This document shows positions 1-14,209 of a stretch of 64,000 nt of DNA, piece after piece. The notes under the pieces were generated by a model. The model made no database searches and was not told the origin of the DNA. It saw only the letters and a program-made list of their open reading frames with translations. Within the stretch, counting starts at the first letter, position 1. Each line of letters opens with the position of its first letter. Position numbers and translations under genes: made by a program. Source of the stretch: Macrolepiota albuminosa (Eukaryota > Basidiomycota > Agaricomycetes > Agaricales > Agaricaceae); NCBI GenBank assembly GCA_027475525.1, contig JAMWFC010000082.1:2170001-2234000 (forward strand). The letters run 5' to 3'.

Positions 1-1440
1 TGCAGCCACCATCCTCCCAGCGTGTTCTTCCAAACAAGCAGCCGCAATCCAACCAGGCGCGTGTTTGGGATTCGACTTGACCAAAGAATCAAAGAGCATA
101 CGCGCACGCTTGATATCACCTATTTCTGCCTCTGACTTGATGATGACACTATCAAGAGAAGTAAGGTAGCCTTTTGGATCGACGGAAGTGGATGTCCCAG
201 ATGCTGCGAAAGTAGAGTTTGAGATCTACGAAGAGAAGTAAGGTAGCCTTTTGGATCGACGGAAGTGGATGTCCCAGATGCTGCGAAAGTAGAGTTTGAG
301 ATCTACGGAAAGTATTCGAATAGAGCGGTTGAGAAGAATGAAGTCGCGTACCTGGTCAAGTTTGAGTGAGAGAATCTTGTCTCGGGCCTGACCCATTTCC
401 ACGAAGTTTGTAAGATGAAGTCGCGTACCTGGTCAAGTTTGAGTGAGAGAATCTTGTCTCGGGCCTGACCCATTTCCACGAAGTTTGTAAGGTCCCTGAG
501 TCTGCTGGAGTTTCAATCCTCCGTGCTATGAAATTTAGCTTTGTCAGTACTATTTATTTCCGATCCATGCAGAGAAACACGCACCTCTTGCTGTCTAGGA
601 TCAAGGGAATTCTCGAATTCACTTTTACCACGATCGCCAACAATTATACTGTCGGGCACAGCAAAAGCCCTATCATCTCTACGTCTTTTCTTCCTCGTCA
701 AATTACCGACCTCAGGAAGATTCTCCCACTCGGCGTCAGTAACCGCTGACAAACCACGTTTAAGGTCTACGAACTGTTGCTGTATCTTTGGCCGTTCCGC
801 ACGGTGCTTCGCAAGCTCAGCTTGTTCTTGAGCTTCTCTGATGAGGGAGAATAGAACAGCAGAACGAGTGAGCAAAACAACAGAAAAAAACATCGTGGAC
901 TAACCAGAACACACCTTCGGGCTTTCCGTCGCGCGTCCATAGCCTGATCGACAGCTTCATAAATCTTGTCTGCTTCCTCGTCGTCTTGTTCGTATGTAGT
1001 ACCAGCGAAAAGGCCGTACTCGTTGTCCGGGTCCTGGAATTGTTCTGGGTCAATTTCAGAGTCTTCTCCTCGTCTGGCTTGAGCCTCACTGCAACATTTA
1101 TGGTCAATTACAGTTGAACCAAGCGGATTAAGTAGCTTACGCGATGACTTCTGCAGAAGGACCTTCTCGTGCAGGACCGATATCAGACCGCGTTGTGAAG
1201 CCAGAAGCGCTGCTTACGCGATGACTTCTGCAGAAGGACCTTCTCGTGCAGGACCGATATCAGACCGCGTTGTGAAGCCAGAAGCGCTAAAATATCGTCA
1301 AAGAGACCGTGTCTCAAGACAAGATAGGACACTCACCCTCGACCAAGACCAGCCACATATGAGCTGGCGCTGGCATAGACAGAAAAGCAAGTTTGTTGGT
1401 TTGTTAACCATTTTGAGGGAAGCAAGGACGACGGAGAGAA
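1..1440 (-). CDS. PRP6: PRP6-like U4/U6.U5 tri-snRNP splicing factor, N-terminal part (runs off left edge)
   Basis: The minus strand encodes, in several exons, the PRP1/PRP6 N-terminal domain. Visible pieces are GFTTRSDIGPAREGPS (near 1290-1140), a stretch with EWENLPEVGNLT followed by KKRRRDD and VPDSII (about 800-630), and VDPKGYLTSLDSVI followed by IKRARMLFDSLV and the start of the HAT/TPR-type repeats (AWI-like GWIAAACLEE) at the left edge. In yeast and humans Prp6/PRPF6 bridges U5 and U4/U6 in the tri-snRNP. Only the N-terminal part is in the window. Three exact 77-bp tandem duplications (154-307, 338-491, 1135-1288) interrupt the reading frame and probably are assembly errors. The extreme N-terminus is unclear: the expected KLAFLSMPAPA and SYVAGLGRG segments lie in different frames near 1350-1390. 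The gene is divergent from the RBM25-like gene, with a short shared promoter region of about 240 bp. Confidence 0.9.
154..307. repeat. exact 77-bp tandem duplication (1)
   Basis: Copy 1 is 154-230 and copy 2 is 231-307, identical and head to tail, inside the PRP6 coding region. 77 is not a multiple of three, so the duplication breaks the frame. It belongs to a set of ten such duplications in the window. Confidence 0.95.
338..491. repeat. exact 77-bp tandem duplication (2)
   Basis: Copies 338-414 and 415-491 are identical and adjacent, again in PRP6 and only 30 bp after the first duplication. Confidence 0.95.
1135..1288. repeat. exact 77-bp tandem duplication (3)
   Basis: Copies 1135-1211 and 1212-1288 are identical. 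They duplicate the PRP6 exon that encodes the conserved GFTTRSDIGPAREGPS segment. Confidence 0.95.
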
Positions 1441-1677
1441 GCGAGATTATAATTCTAAGAAGAGAAACTTGGAAATGGCTGCCAAATCAGAACGTGGGAA
1501 TCTGGGCGAGTACATAAGCAGGAGACGTTTTGGAAGCAACCATCAGCCATCTCGGACTTTCTCAACGCTACTCCTCTCTTTTCCGTTCTCACACTGTTTT
1601 TGACCTAAAGTATGCCTATGCTGAATTTCTCCTATTAAAATGCTCAAAACCCTCAGAGAACAACTCAAATTGCCAAA

Positions 1678-3955
1678 ATGCAACCTATGCCTCATCGGCC
1701 AGGACTTGGTCTGCGTCCACCTTTGCCGTCGTACGGGCAGGGTCCCTCAATGCAGGCTCTTGCACAGCAGCAGCAGCAAATGCATTTTGTTCCCCCTCAA
1801 GCACAGAAGCAGGCCACGCTCTTCGTTGGTTCAATATCTGGTGGCATAACTGACTCATTTCTTAATCAACTGCTTTCGGTACGAAATTAATTCGGTTCTC
1901 CTATACATGAGTCAAGGAGTTTGATGCCTCACTGTATTAGGCGTGTGGCCCCGTCAAATCATTTAAGCGCCTAATCACACCAGCAAATAAGCCACAAGGT
2001 TTCGGTTTTGCGGAATACGAAGAGCCTGATGGAGCCCTTCGTGCATTATTGTTGATTAACGGTATTGAACTGCCCGCTTTAGAGGATGGTTGTGCAAATA
2101 AAAAATTACTGGTGCGTCTGATTAGTCTTATGAAACTAATTTCAAGCCTACGTCGAAAATATCTTGCTTGCCTCAGATCAAAGCCGACGAAAAGACGCGC
2201 GCATTTCTCGACGCTTATCAATCACAGCGGATGGTCACAAGTGTTCGTGTTCCATTCAAGGCTGTATCAAGTTCAGCTGACCGACAACTTGTATACAGGC
2301 TGACGAAGCAAAAACTGCAGAGGCAAAAATGAAGCTTGACGAACTTGTTGCGGATATCAACAGGGTATCTCAAGATGCAGCAAACAGCGGCCTTCTTGAC
2401 AAGGAGAAATACGTCATTCCGCCACACCTCCACGATTTGCAAGAAGCAGACCTACCTGAGACACAGCGTGGACTGGTAATTTCCGAAATTGCACAATTTC
2501 GTGAACGTGCAGCGAAGCGAGAGCGAGAAAAGATGCGTGATGTGAGAGAAAGTATTCCCCACATCGTACCTAGTGGGCCCAAGGTACGAGAATGGGGCAA
2601 GCCGCAGGGCCAGCAACCGCAGTCGCCGCAAGCGATTACCTCGTCACAGCCGCGCAAGGAGCAAGGGTTTGGAAAGGGTGCTCAGGGATATAACAAGCCT
2701 GTTGGATTCGTGAAGTCGGAAGAAGGGGGAGCGGGTGCTTATGAGGGTCCTGGGCGGCCAGCACCTGCGAAAGCAGCGAAGACAGATGAAGAGCTCGAGG
2801 AGGAGCGGAAAGAACAGCGGCGTCGGGATGAGGAGGTGTCTTTCCGGGATGTAAGTGGGCCGCAATGATAGGTGTTGTGATGAGGATTAACGTTATCTCT
2901 AGCGCGAACGTCGTTACGAGCCTAGAGAAAGGCAGCGAATCGCAACCCTTGAACGTGCTATTGCCCGAGAACGGGCCACTCAAGAGGCGGAGGAGCGACA
3001 ACGAATCGAGATGCGGGAGCGGCTGCACGTCTGGGACGATGACGAAAGTGATGAAATGTTTTACGTCGACCGGTACGTCTTCGATCTTTGATATTGACAT
3101 TGTTTAACTGTTTATTATTAGGTCTCGATGGCGACATGTCAGAGCCAGACGGCTGGAGCAAGAGGAAGCTGCAGATGACAAATCACGGCGTTATGAGGAG
3201 CAGGAAGCCGAGAATCTTCGACGCGAGTCAGAAGACTTTTTGGCGCGGCAAATGGTTGAGATGCAGTCATTGGCTGATGAACAGCGCAAGGCTGGGTTGT
3301 TATTGGATGATGGTGCGCCAGTGAAACTAAACGTCTCGCTCTCTGCCGTCCCTTTGAGGGATGTTGCACCGAAAGAGAAAGCAACTGTGTTTGGGCCAGA
3401 GGATGAAGAGGAAGATGTAGTTAAGAAGCGGAAGGCGCCACTTGTCAAGCTGGAGTTTAGCGTGTCGGAGAGCAGTGAGCAGACGAAGGAGAGACTGGAG
3501 AGGATAAGGGAGTCTGTGCCCACAGACAAAGAGACGCTTTTCAAGTCTAAAGTGAGATGGGATGGACTGTCTGATGTGAGGACCGTGTATTTTGCCTGTA
3601 GGTTGTCAGCTGACTCATCGTATCAGTCCATCATCGACCGCAAGTTCGAGCCTCTGGTGAAGCGTTTGATGACCAAGTATCTTGGTGATATGGAAGAAGC
3701 TGAAGACTTGATCATGTTTGTGCTCGAGCACCTGAAAGATCACAAAGGGCCCCAAAAATTAATTGAAGGTCTGGAGTCGGTGCGTCATGAACCCATTCTG
3801 TTTGATGTCCTGTAGCTTGACCGATTGTTCCTTGGTTTTCCCAGGTCCTTGATGAGGAGGCAGTCGAGTTGACGATCAGCGTCTGGCGGCAAGTAATTTT
3901 TGAAAGCATGGCTTATAACGACGGCCTTCTGACCGAAAGAATGCTGGTGGATTAA
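1678..3955 (+). CDS. RBM25/Snu71-like splicing protein with N-terminal RRM and C-terminal PWI domain
   Basis: The start ATG at 1678 gives MQPMPHRPGLG and a Pro/Gln-rich leader. An RRM follows with RNP2 LFVGSI and RNP1 KPQGFGFAEY (split by an intron at about 1879-1939). After introns at about 2112-2176 and 2233-2299 comes a long Arg/Glu-rich helical section (REREKMRDVRESIP; later RERRYEPRERQR and RLEQEEAADD). The last exons encode a PWI domain (SIIDRKFEPLVKRLMTKYLG, then a LEHLKDHKGPQKLIEGLE helix) ending at TAA 3953-3955. RRM, ER-rich linker and PWI in this order is the RBM25 (yeast Snu71) layout: a U1-snRNP-associated regulator of splice-site choice. Small GT-AG introns also lie at about 2851-2903, 3073-3121, 3577-3627 and 3778-3844. 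The gene appears intact. Confidence 0.9.
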
Positions 3956-4799
3956 TATGCATATAGGATGGGATAGGCTATTTTCGCTACTCTTTATGAG
4001 GGCAGGTGCGTTGTGTAGTATTGGGACTCCTTAACTGCTGAGGTGTATGTGGTTTCCCACACCGAGCATAGTACTACTGCTATGCGGATCTTGTATGGAA
4101 AGTGGCAGAAGGGGCGGGGAGGACTATCAGCAAGAGCAACCAGGGACATGTTTACCGTGACGTGAGTTTACCATTATTCGCTCAGAAATATAAATGATTC
4201 GTCTTCTTCTGGCAATGTGTGGAGCCCGCTATGATTGATATATGCCTCTTGAAATGGAGGTTGCGAAAGGTATATTGTCGTTGAGTTATCACGCTTTTTA
4301 CTGATCACACTTGGAATGTATTAATACTAAGTGCGGCGCGGTCTCTCAGGCCACCGCGGCATCTATTTAGGTTTAGGTCTAGGTGGGGAATGATTGCATG
4401 ATGAGAAAGAAGTGATATAGCTGTGGGAAGGTATCTGTGCACACGATCCGATTGTCTATCGATACATGTCCTGTTTTTTGTAGGATTTTTTTCTTGACAT
4501 TCTAGATATCCTGACGTCGACCAGAGTGTCTACTATCTCAGGCCTTAAAGAAGTGTGAAAGACCGATCACCCCCAACAGATGCATTGTATGGCTATATTT
4601 GATCCTCGTAGACTGCCTTTTAATGCATTGGCCATCGTGCACATGCTCTAGAATGCCTCGGACAAAAAAGGGGGTTGGCAGCGTAGCACTTGACCATGTT
4701 CCGGTCCTTTGATCCTGTTTGTTCGCACTAGCAGAAGCACTATAAGACCTGCAGGTGGATCATAATACATAAGACTCCGCGACGCCTCCGGTGCCCATA
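3956..4799. other. intergenic, no gene seen
   Basis: This is the 3' flank of the RBM25-like gene and the 5' flank of the trehalase gene. I see no open frame with protein-like composition and no clear repeat. Confidence 0.6.
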
Positions 4800-7748
4800 A
4801 TGTTTTCATTACTGGCGTATTTTGCGTGCGTAGCCAACGCAGGACTCGCCGTAGCCCAGACGTCCGTTTCCACCGTCTCTGTTGCAACTGCGACACCAAG
4901 CTTGTCTGTATCCCCTTCGGATACTTTGCCAACACAAGTTGCACTACCTCCTAATCAGGCATGGTGCCCTTCTGAGATATTCTGCGCTGGAAAGGTAATC
5001 TATACAATTCTTGAGGTTCTCCTGCAACTCAGGACCTTTTGAAGCTGCTGCAAACCGTCAACATTGCCCATCTATACCCCGATGACAAGACTTTTGTAGA
5101 TAAGGTGGTCTTAAATCTCCTCATTCTGTTTACAACGCTTCACAACTCGGTTTCGTAGCCAACCAGCAACCCCGCTCAAGCAGTACTTGCGAATTTCCAA
5201 AACATCTCGTCTTCAACGACGTACGGTGAAATTGTGCAGTTCGTTGATGACAACTTTCAAGGGGAAGGTCTTGAACTGGAAGCACTTGTACTCGACAACT
5301 TCAAACCTGATCCGGCCTTCTTGAACAATGTTTCCGCTCCCATTGTGAAGGCATTCGCCAAAACCGTTCATGGTTTTTGGAACCAGCTCATTAGGGGCAC
5401 AAATGCGTCGACTCTCTGCACGAGTGGCTCAACGGGATGCGAGAGCTCTTTGATCCCTCTGAATCATACGTTTGTAGTTCCCGGTGTGTATCCAACTCAA
5501 TGACTCTTCAAGAAGTTAACGATTCTTCCAAAGGTGGTCGTTTTAGGGAACAGTATTATTGGGACAGCTTTTGGATTGTTGAAGGTCTTATTGAGTCTGA
5601 ACTTTTCGACATAGTGAATGCCACTCTTCAAAACTTTATGGATGAACTGGATAACTTTGGGTTCATTCCGAATGGTGGACGCATCTACTGTATGAAGACC
5701 TTTCCTTCTGTCATCTCTTGGCTGATGTCATTGTAACTCACAGATCTAAATAGATCCCAGCCGCCTTTGTTCATTCAGGTACGCGAGCTATATCCAGGGT
5801 AATCCGCGGAATTTAACGCGCTCTGACAGATGCTGTCGCGTTATGTGACGGCCAGTGGAGACCAAACGATACTCAGACGAGCTCTTCCTCTCGCCGAGGT
5901 ATCTACCAGTCCATTTTTCTGGGTATGCTCGCTCATTAATTGTCTTGATTAGAAAGAGCTCAAGTGGTGGGATGACAATCGATCACTTCAAGTGCAATCT
6001 GCGTCGAATGTAGCGCACAAAGTATACCATTATTTCGTAAACAACAGCGCACCTCGTCCCGAATCATATCTTGATGGTCAGTCAGCTTTTCTTGTTTATT
6101 TTCCACCTTCGGGACATATTTTTGATTCCAAGATTATACCACTGCTAATGTCCCGAACACGTTGAACGACACTCAGAAGGCCGCACTATACGCCGAGCTT
6201 GCTAGTGGTGCTGAGTCGGGTCAGCGATGAACAGTCGTTTAGAATTTCACGTTGTTTGCTGATTCTATGTCAGGCTGGGATTACACTGTCCGTTGGTTTG
6301 CGCCCACCAGTGATGGTAGTAATGACGGCCTTCGCAGTCTTAATGTTAGGAATACGATACCGATTGACCTTAATAGTATTCTATGTGAGTATGTCCCTAA
6401 TTTTAGTGCTCATCTACGGTGCTGACGATTGTCGTAATCCTTTTCAAAGACAGAAACCATGTCCTTCTGGCTGACCTATACGGAGCTGATGACGCTGAAG
6501 CAGCTTCCTCACATCGCAAAGTAGCATCAGCTCTTCATGCTGCCGTTCTTGACCTTCTTTGGGATCCGAACAAGGTAAGTTTAGCGATTGCAGTCGGGTG
6601 TATCACAGCTAACTTTGATACCTTAGCTTGCGTTTTACGATTACAACCTTGCCACGAAATCTAGGAACACTGTCTTCAGTGCGGCAAACTTCTATCCTTT
6701 GTGGAGTGGTATCATTCCCCCTGAGCTCCTAAGCAGCTCGGACAAGGCTTTTGGCTACTTCTCATCTCTTAATCTCGTACTCAATCGCTACAACGGAACT
6801 TTTCCCTCGACTTTTATTGTTTCTGAGCAACAATGGTAGGACAACATTTCTCATTCTTATATCCCCATTCATCTCCACTCGAAGGGATGCTCCGAACACT
6901 TGGCCTCCGCATCAGTACATAGTTCTTCAAGCGCTTCGTGCTCTTCCGTCGAACGTTACCTCCGGGGCACTCCCTATCCCATCCGACAATCAATCAACCT
7001 TTAAACTCATCCCCGAAGGTCAACTTGGGCTCAACGAGTCCCAGCTCCCTGGTCAGCCGTTGATCGGTAGCATATGGAATGCCTCCACGTCGGGGCCAAC
7101 CGCAGATATCAATCGATTAAATGGTACAGTTTTTAATGGAGGAAATGCCACACAGGGGGAGGGGTGGAGTAAGACCATGGAAAGACAGCTTGCGAATCGG
7201 TTCATTGCGAGTGCTTTCTGCAGCTGGTGAGTGCCTACCCGCTGTTTCCTTGGCATTGCGGTCTGAAGTGACCACAGGCGCGCAACGGGGGGCTCAATTG
7301 ATGGGTTGGTGCCTAGGTTATCTCCTCAGGAGCTCAATGTGACTCAGAGCGTTAATAATACTGGAAACGTGAGACTTCTATTGTATCACCGTCCCTCCTC
7401 GTGTAACACCCTCCTTGTACTATCTAGATGTTCGAGAAATTCTCCAACCTTGATATTGACTCCGCAGGCCGCGGAGGAGAGTATACTGTTCAGGCAAGCC
7501 TGTCCTTGCACCTGTAATGCCGGCTTTCTCATTATGGAGATATTCAACAGGCTGGATTTGGGTGGACTAACGGCGTCGTACTCTGGGTTTCCAGCATGTA
7601 CGGTTCGGTGTTGGTGGATCCGGAGTGCCCTAGTCTCCTCATAGCATCTACCACAAACAACAGCAAGAACGGTGCTGTTCGCCTCAATGCGAACGAGGCA
7701 TCCTCCGTTGCACTGGCATTTGTGTTAATTGGGTTGTTGGCGCTGTAA
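4800..7748 (+). CDS. secreted acid-type trehalase, glycoside hydrolase family 37
   Basis: The start ATG at 4800 opens a signal peptide (MFSLLAYFACVANAGLAVAQ). The spliced protein contains the GH37 signatures GGRFREQYYWDSFW (5540-5575) and QWDAPNTWPPHQY (about 6830-6920, across an intron), the segment SGWDYTVRWF with the family's catalytic acid Asp, and GGEYTVQAGFGWTNG with the catalytic base Glu near the end. GH37 enzymes hydrolyse trehalose to two glucoses. Many NxS/T sites are present. The C-terminus is a hydrophobic stretch (SSVALAFVLIGLLAL) preceded by small residues, which suggests a GPI anchor, so the enzyme is probably on the cell surface or periplasmic. The stop is TAA 7746-7748. About a dozen short introns are implied; I did not place all of them. 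Confidence 0.9.
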
Positions 7749-9064
7749 AATGAGCAGCTTTGCGTCTGTTACATTCTCCTGAAACAGATAGTGTTTCTCC
7801 TATAGCGGCTCCGATATTCAAAATATGTGGCGTCTGCATTCTCCTGATACCGTCATAACTTGCTTTATCCTGACCTTCTCAGTGGCGATCGAATCTCGAC
7901 TCCGAGTCTGTTTCGCTGATCCTGGATCGCGCATCTTGGGCTGTACTATGGCATTCTTAGATGACGTCTATGCTCCTATGTCCTCTGATGTTTGTTTCGT
8001 GACAGGATCGCACGTATATTAAACTTTCATGGATACATTGATTGAAATGATTTCAATTCCATTCGCTTTCCACATACATACTTTCGTTCTTCAAGTTCAA
8101 TGTCTGCAGTGCAATTCGCACATAATGTATGATTCACATGTTATTTCAGGGCCATATGCGGGGATAAGTGATCAGATGATGTTCACACCCCGCAAGAATC
8201 AGAAGGTATGTCGACGTTGATTTAATTCCTTTTGCCGTAGCGCCGATCTTTATGCCCTAGTGCGATTCCTCGCGATTCCTCCACCGCCAAGGCCAGAACC
8301 TGTTTCTGGTGAAAAGGGGGTTAAAGAAACCTGTCCTCCATTTTTTTTGGCCAGCTTTTCACTGTATAAAAAGGCATTTCATTTGTTTAAACACTTTCCA
8401 TCAAGAAATTGACACATTTAAAATGACACAACGTGTTTCTTTTTTTCACTTTTTCTCAATTGTTTAAACACTTTCCATCAAGAAATTGACACATTTAAAA
8501 TGACACAACGTGTTTCTTTTTTTCACTTTTTCTCAAGAAGCACAATTGACTGCCAGCCGCGCCTGGATGGAACTCTGGTTAATGGCTTGTGATTTCAACC
8601 TCGGTTTCTGTTCCTTCTGGAATTAGCGTGCGTTGATGCCCCTAATTGTTTGTGTATCACGTATTAAGGATCTTATCATGTTATGCTTAGACTTATGCTT
8701 AGGCCAGGTATTGTCAGGTTGGCTTCTTCCATTCGCCTTGTCAGTAAGGTGGATGGATCAGTCTTAAGAGTTGAAAAGTCGTTTGGTTCGACCGATACGT
8801 GTGCACGGGAAATGACTTCTTTGATGCGGTCAAGGTAAGTAAAACAGTGTTCAGATCCATACTTGTTTTGGTCATTAGGATGGCAGAGCGAAGTTTCCAA
8901 CTCAAATTGCTTTGGCACATGACCACCATTAATTCCCAGCTAGCTGTGCAAGAAGCATATGTACATCTCTCGGCATGTCGTAGGTCACTTTCCCGGGACA
9001 ATCATGATCAACTTATAAATAGGAAGCAAGAACCTTCCCAAAACTTCTCATTCTGAGCTTTCCA
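7749..9064. other. intergenic, contains one 77-bp duplication
   Basis: I see no convincing gene. The short open frames near 7825-8220 and 8676-9056 lack domains and homopolymer/AT tracts interrupt the stretch. An exact 77-bp tandem duplication lies at 8383-8536. Confidence 0.6.
8383..8536. repeat. exact 77-bp tandem duplication (4)
   Basis: Copies 8383-8459 and 8460-8536 are identical and adjacent, here in non-coding AT-rich sequence. Confidence 0.95.
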
Positions 9065-11404
<2,340 letters not shown>

Positions 11405-11609
11405 TAATAACTTCAGGCTCTTCTCGGCCTCTGTATAGACCTTGTAGCATTGTTGATCAAGAGATGTCGGCTTTAAACTGGATTGTTTTTTAAGAGCTGT
11501 GTTTGTCATTCCTGCAATGATACAAGTCTAACTATTACCGTCTGGCGGGTTATATTTCATGTATATGTATATGTAGGTCTATAAATGAGAAATACCCAAT
11601 ATGTATACA

Positions 11610-13183
11610 TCACTCTAACCGTGTCTCATCATAATCAGGTTCTGGCGGGGGTAACGTACTCGTCCCATCGGCTGCGAAAAAATCCTCAAGCACTAATGGC
11701 CGGAGATTGAAGCCCTTTTGAATATATCAGCATTTAGAGAAATCTCGAAAGAGCACGAGAAACCAGAGTACCTCGACTTGTCCCCTCTCAAGAAGTTCCG
11801 GTTGGTTAGCGGTATTTCGCAGGTATTCACGGACGGGGACCATAGCAGCGTTACGGCAAATCTCCCTGAGATCTGATCCTGAAAGCCCTTCTGACTGAGC
11901 CGCAAGCGCGCCCATTGAGAATTCTGATGACACTTTGGTGTCTTTTAACATCTATTAAAAGGGTTAACGATCGGATCTGGGACAATGTAGGAATGTTGGT
12001 TAACCAGAGTGAGGATCTTCAAACGTTGATCATAGTCGGGCAGTTGTATCGCAAAGCGTTTGGGCATACGCCGGAGTATCGCTGCATCAATGTCATTTGG
12101 TCTATTGGTGGCCCCGAGGACCAGTATCCGGTCAGAGGCGGCATACGCCGGAGTATCGCTGCATCAATGTCATTTGGTCTATTGGTGGCCCCGAGGACCA
12201 GTATCCGGTCAGAGGCAGAGAGAAGGCCGTCCCATAGTCTGTATTGAGTAAAGTGAGCAGAGAGTCGACCAGTGTGAAAAAAGGACACACGTCATAAACT
12301 CCGCCTTCATCATCCCCGTAACTTCGTGATCCCCCTTTGTCCTCTCTCTCAAAAACGAATCGATCTCATCAATAAAAATAATACTCGGCTGTGTCTTTCT
12401 CGCAAGGCTGAACAACCCCGCGACGAGCTTATTACTCTCACCATACCATTTATTCGTTAGCACCGATGCTGCGATGTTGATGAATGTCGCGCCAGACTCC
12501 TTCGCAAGGGCTTTGGCCAACATTGTTTTGCCACAGCCTGGCGGACCGAAAAGGAGGACGCCCTTCGGGGCACCAAGTAAGGAGGAGGTAGAAAAGAGGT
12601 CGGGGTAGAGGAGTGGGTATATTATGGATTCGCGGAGGGATGAGATTATAGGGTCGAGCCCGCCGATGTCTGGAAACGCATTAGGCAGGTACAAAGAAAG
12701 TCGAAAGAGAGAATCGGACCGGAAAATCGAACGTTTATGTCGTCGGGGTGTATAACTTCATTTGCGACGGTTCCTAGAAACGATATAAATGGTTGAGTCG
12801 TGTGCTAATCGAGGGATAATTATCGATGGAACGCACGTTCGTACTCATCAAGTTTCAGACTCGAGTGACCGAGCCGCTTCAGCGCTTCCAGTTTTTTAGT
12901 GTTTACATTCTGCTTCTTCTCAGGGTTGAGCCCGTCAAGAACCCACTGTAAAACAGATGGATTCAGTATATAAAGATAAATGAGATTGTAACACTCACTC
13001 GGACAGTATAGTAGAGCGCTACCTTGCATACGAGTTAAGACGAAATAGTACAACACTTTAGGACACACACTTGAGAACTAATAAATAAAGCAACTAGGAA
13101 GAGTAAGACTCTCGCGCGAAGATGAATTCGAGTTGGGTGAACTGACTATCAAGTATAGCTCGCTTGCTGCTATTCGATACCAT
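11610..13183 (-). CDS. MSP1: MSP1/ATAD1-like AAA ATPase of the mitochondrial outer membrane
   Basis: Read on the minus strand, an N-terminal hydrophobic segment (ALYYTVRWVLDGL) is followed by [17 protein letters not shown], the linker [17 protein letters not shown], then DIGGLDPII and the AAA core: Walker A GPPGCGKT (about 12545), KWYGESNK, Walker [36 protein letters not shown] with the arginine fingers, and the C-terminal [11 protein letters not shown]. The order and wording match Msp1, which extracts mislocalised tail-anchored proteins from the mitochondrial outer membrane. The stop is TGA at 11610-11612. The start is uncertain; 13183 is the candidate ATG but the first exon could not be joined confidently. 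A 77-bp duplication at 12063-12216 repeats the [18 protein letters not shown] exon piece and breaks the frame; with one copy the frame is open. Confidence 0.9.
12063..12216. repeat. exact 77-bp tandem duplication (5)
   Basis: Copies 12063-12139 and 12140-12216 are identical. They lie in the most conserved part of the MSP1 AAA domain. Confidence 0.95.
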
Positions 13184-13658
13184 CGTGCAAAAACAAAGCT
13201 TCTAGCCGGTGCAAGATTGAGCGATGAGCTTGTGGTTGAGGAATTTTGTGTCACGTGCCCATAAAAGAACAAAACCATGCAGTTCCGACACAGTGAAGGC
13301 TGCAAGCTTCCGCCAGAATCTTTTAGATATGTTCATTCCACTTTCCTCCACTATGAGGTATTATATATATAATATACACACCCGAGATTACCATAGTTAT
13401 CTACTAGGAAACACAAGACTAAATCGTAGATCATAAGTACATTGGATAGAAGGCACTAGGGCATGAATTTAAAGCGGAAAGGGAAAAATTTGGAAGATAA
13501 GACAGAACAATATAAAAACCACGATTGAGGAAGGAGTGAAATGGGGGTCAACGATCGCAGGGAAATCAGTGCCAGTGAAACTGAGGGATATCAGCCGAGA
13601 ACGTCTCAAAAGTAATGTGAAACGCACAATCAGTGGGTGGACAAATAGGTGGGCGAGT
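13184..13658. other. intergenic, no gene seen
   Basis: Upstream flank of MSP1 and downstream flank of the membrane-protein gene; an AT-rich alternating tract lies near 13360-13380. Nothing else is recognised. Confidence 0.5.
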
Positions 13659-14209
13659 CTACATGGTTGCCACGGCTCCAGGCTCAGTGGGAGGCCTTGG
13701 AGGGTAATATTGACGCCACAGATAGAAAGCGACGAGCATTGCGAAGAATAAAACTATGAAGAATGACGTATTGTAAATATATATATATACGGCCAGGGTG
13801 GGCGAAGTGACGTACGAGTACAGAAGACAATGGTGATAATGGTGCCCCGCGAGATCGACCCGTCGGTGGCTGTGTCATGATCGACCTCCCCCGTATCTGT
13901 GTCCGTTGTGTTCGTCTGTTCTGTGCTCGCGGAACCAGATCGCACGACGAGGCTGAGATTGGCCACCACTACGTTGAGCGTGAATACCTCCACAGACGGG
14001 GAATCAGCAAGTGGTGAGCGGTCGATGTAGTCAACCTTCTCGAGAAGGATCATGTTGGTTAGAGGGATGGGGCGACCATTGACGGTAAAGGGGGCCAACG
14101 ACAAAGCTGCGACCAGAGTCGAAAAGCTGGTCGCGGCATTAGCGAAGGTGATGACGAAAGTTGCTGGTAACAGGTAGGCAAAGAGAAGGATGTGTGCGTT
14201 GTAATTCAT
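13659..14209 (-). CDS. small type I single-pass membrane protein, family member A (unrecognised)
   Basis: ATG 14209 opens a signal peptide (MNYNAHILLFAYLLPATFVITFANA). The predicted outer part carries NxS/T sites and an acidic Thr-rich stretch (TEQTNTTDTDTGEVDHD) before a membrane segment. That segment is interrupted by an intron (donor near 13812, acceptor near 13756): TIITIVF on one side and LFFAMLVAFYLW on the other. The short tail RQYYPPRPPTEPGAVATM ends at TAG 13659-13661. I do not know its function. It shares the layout of the three genes at 16913-17509, 22069-22698 and 29688-30221 (signal peptide, short ectodomain, intron-split membrane segment, short tail) but lacks their long conserved tail, so relationship to them is likely but not proven. 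Confidence 0.65.

Noticed and set aside
1221..1517. Plus-strand ORF over the PRP6 5' exons
   Set aside because: The minus strand has the conserved PRP6 segment; the plus ORF is open only because of the 77-bp duplication.
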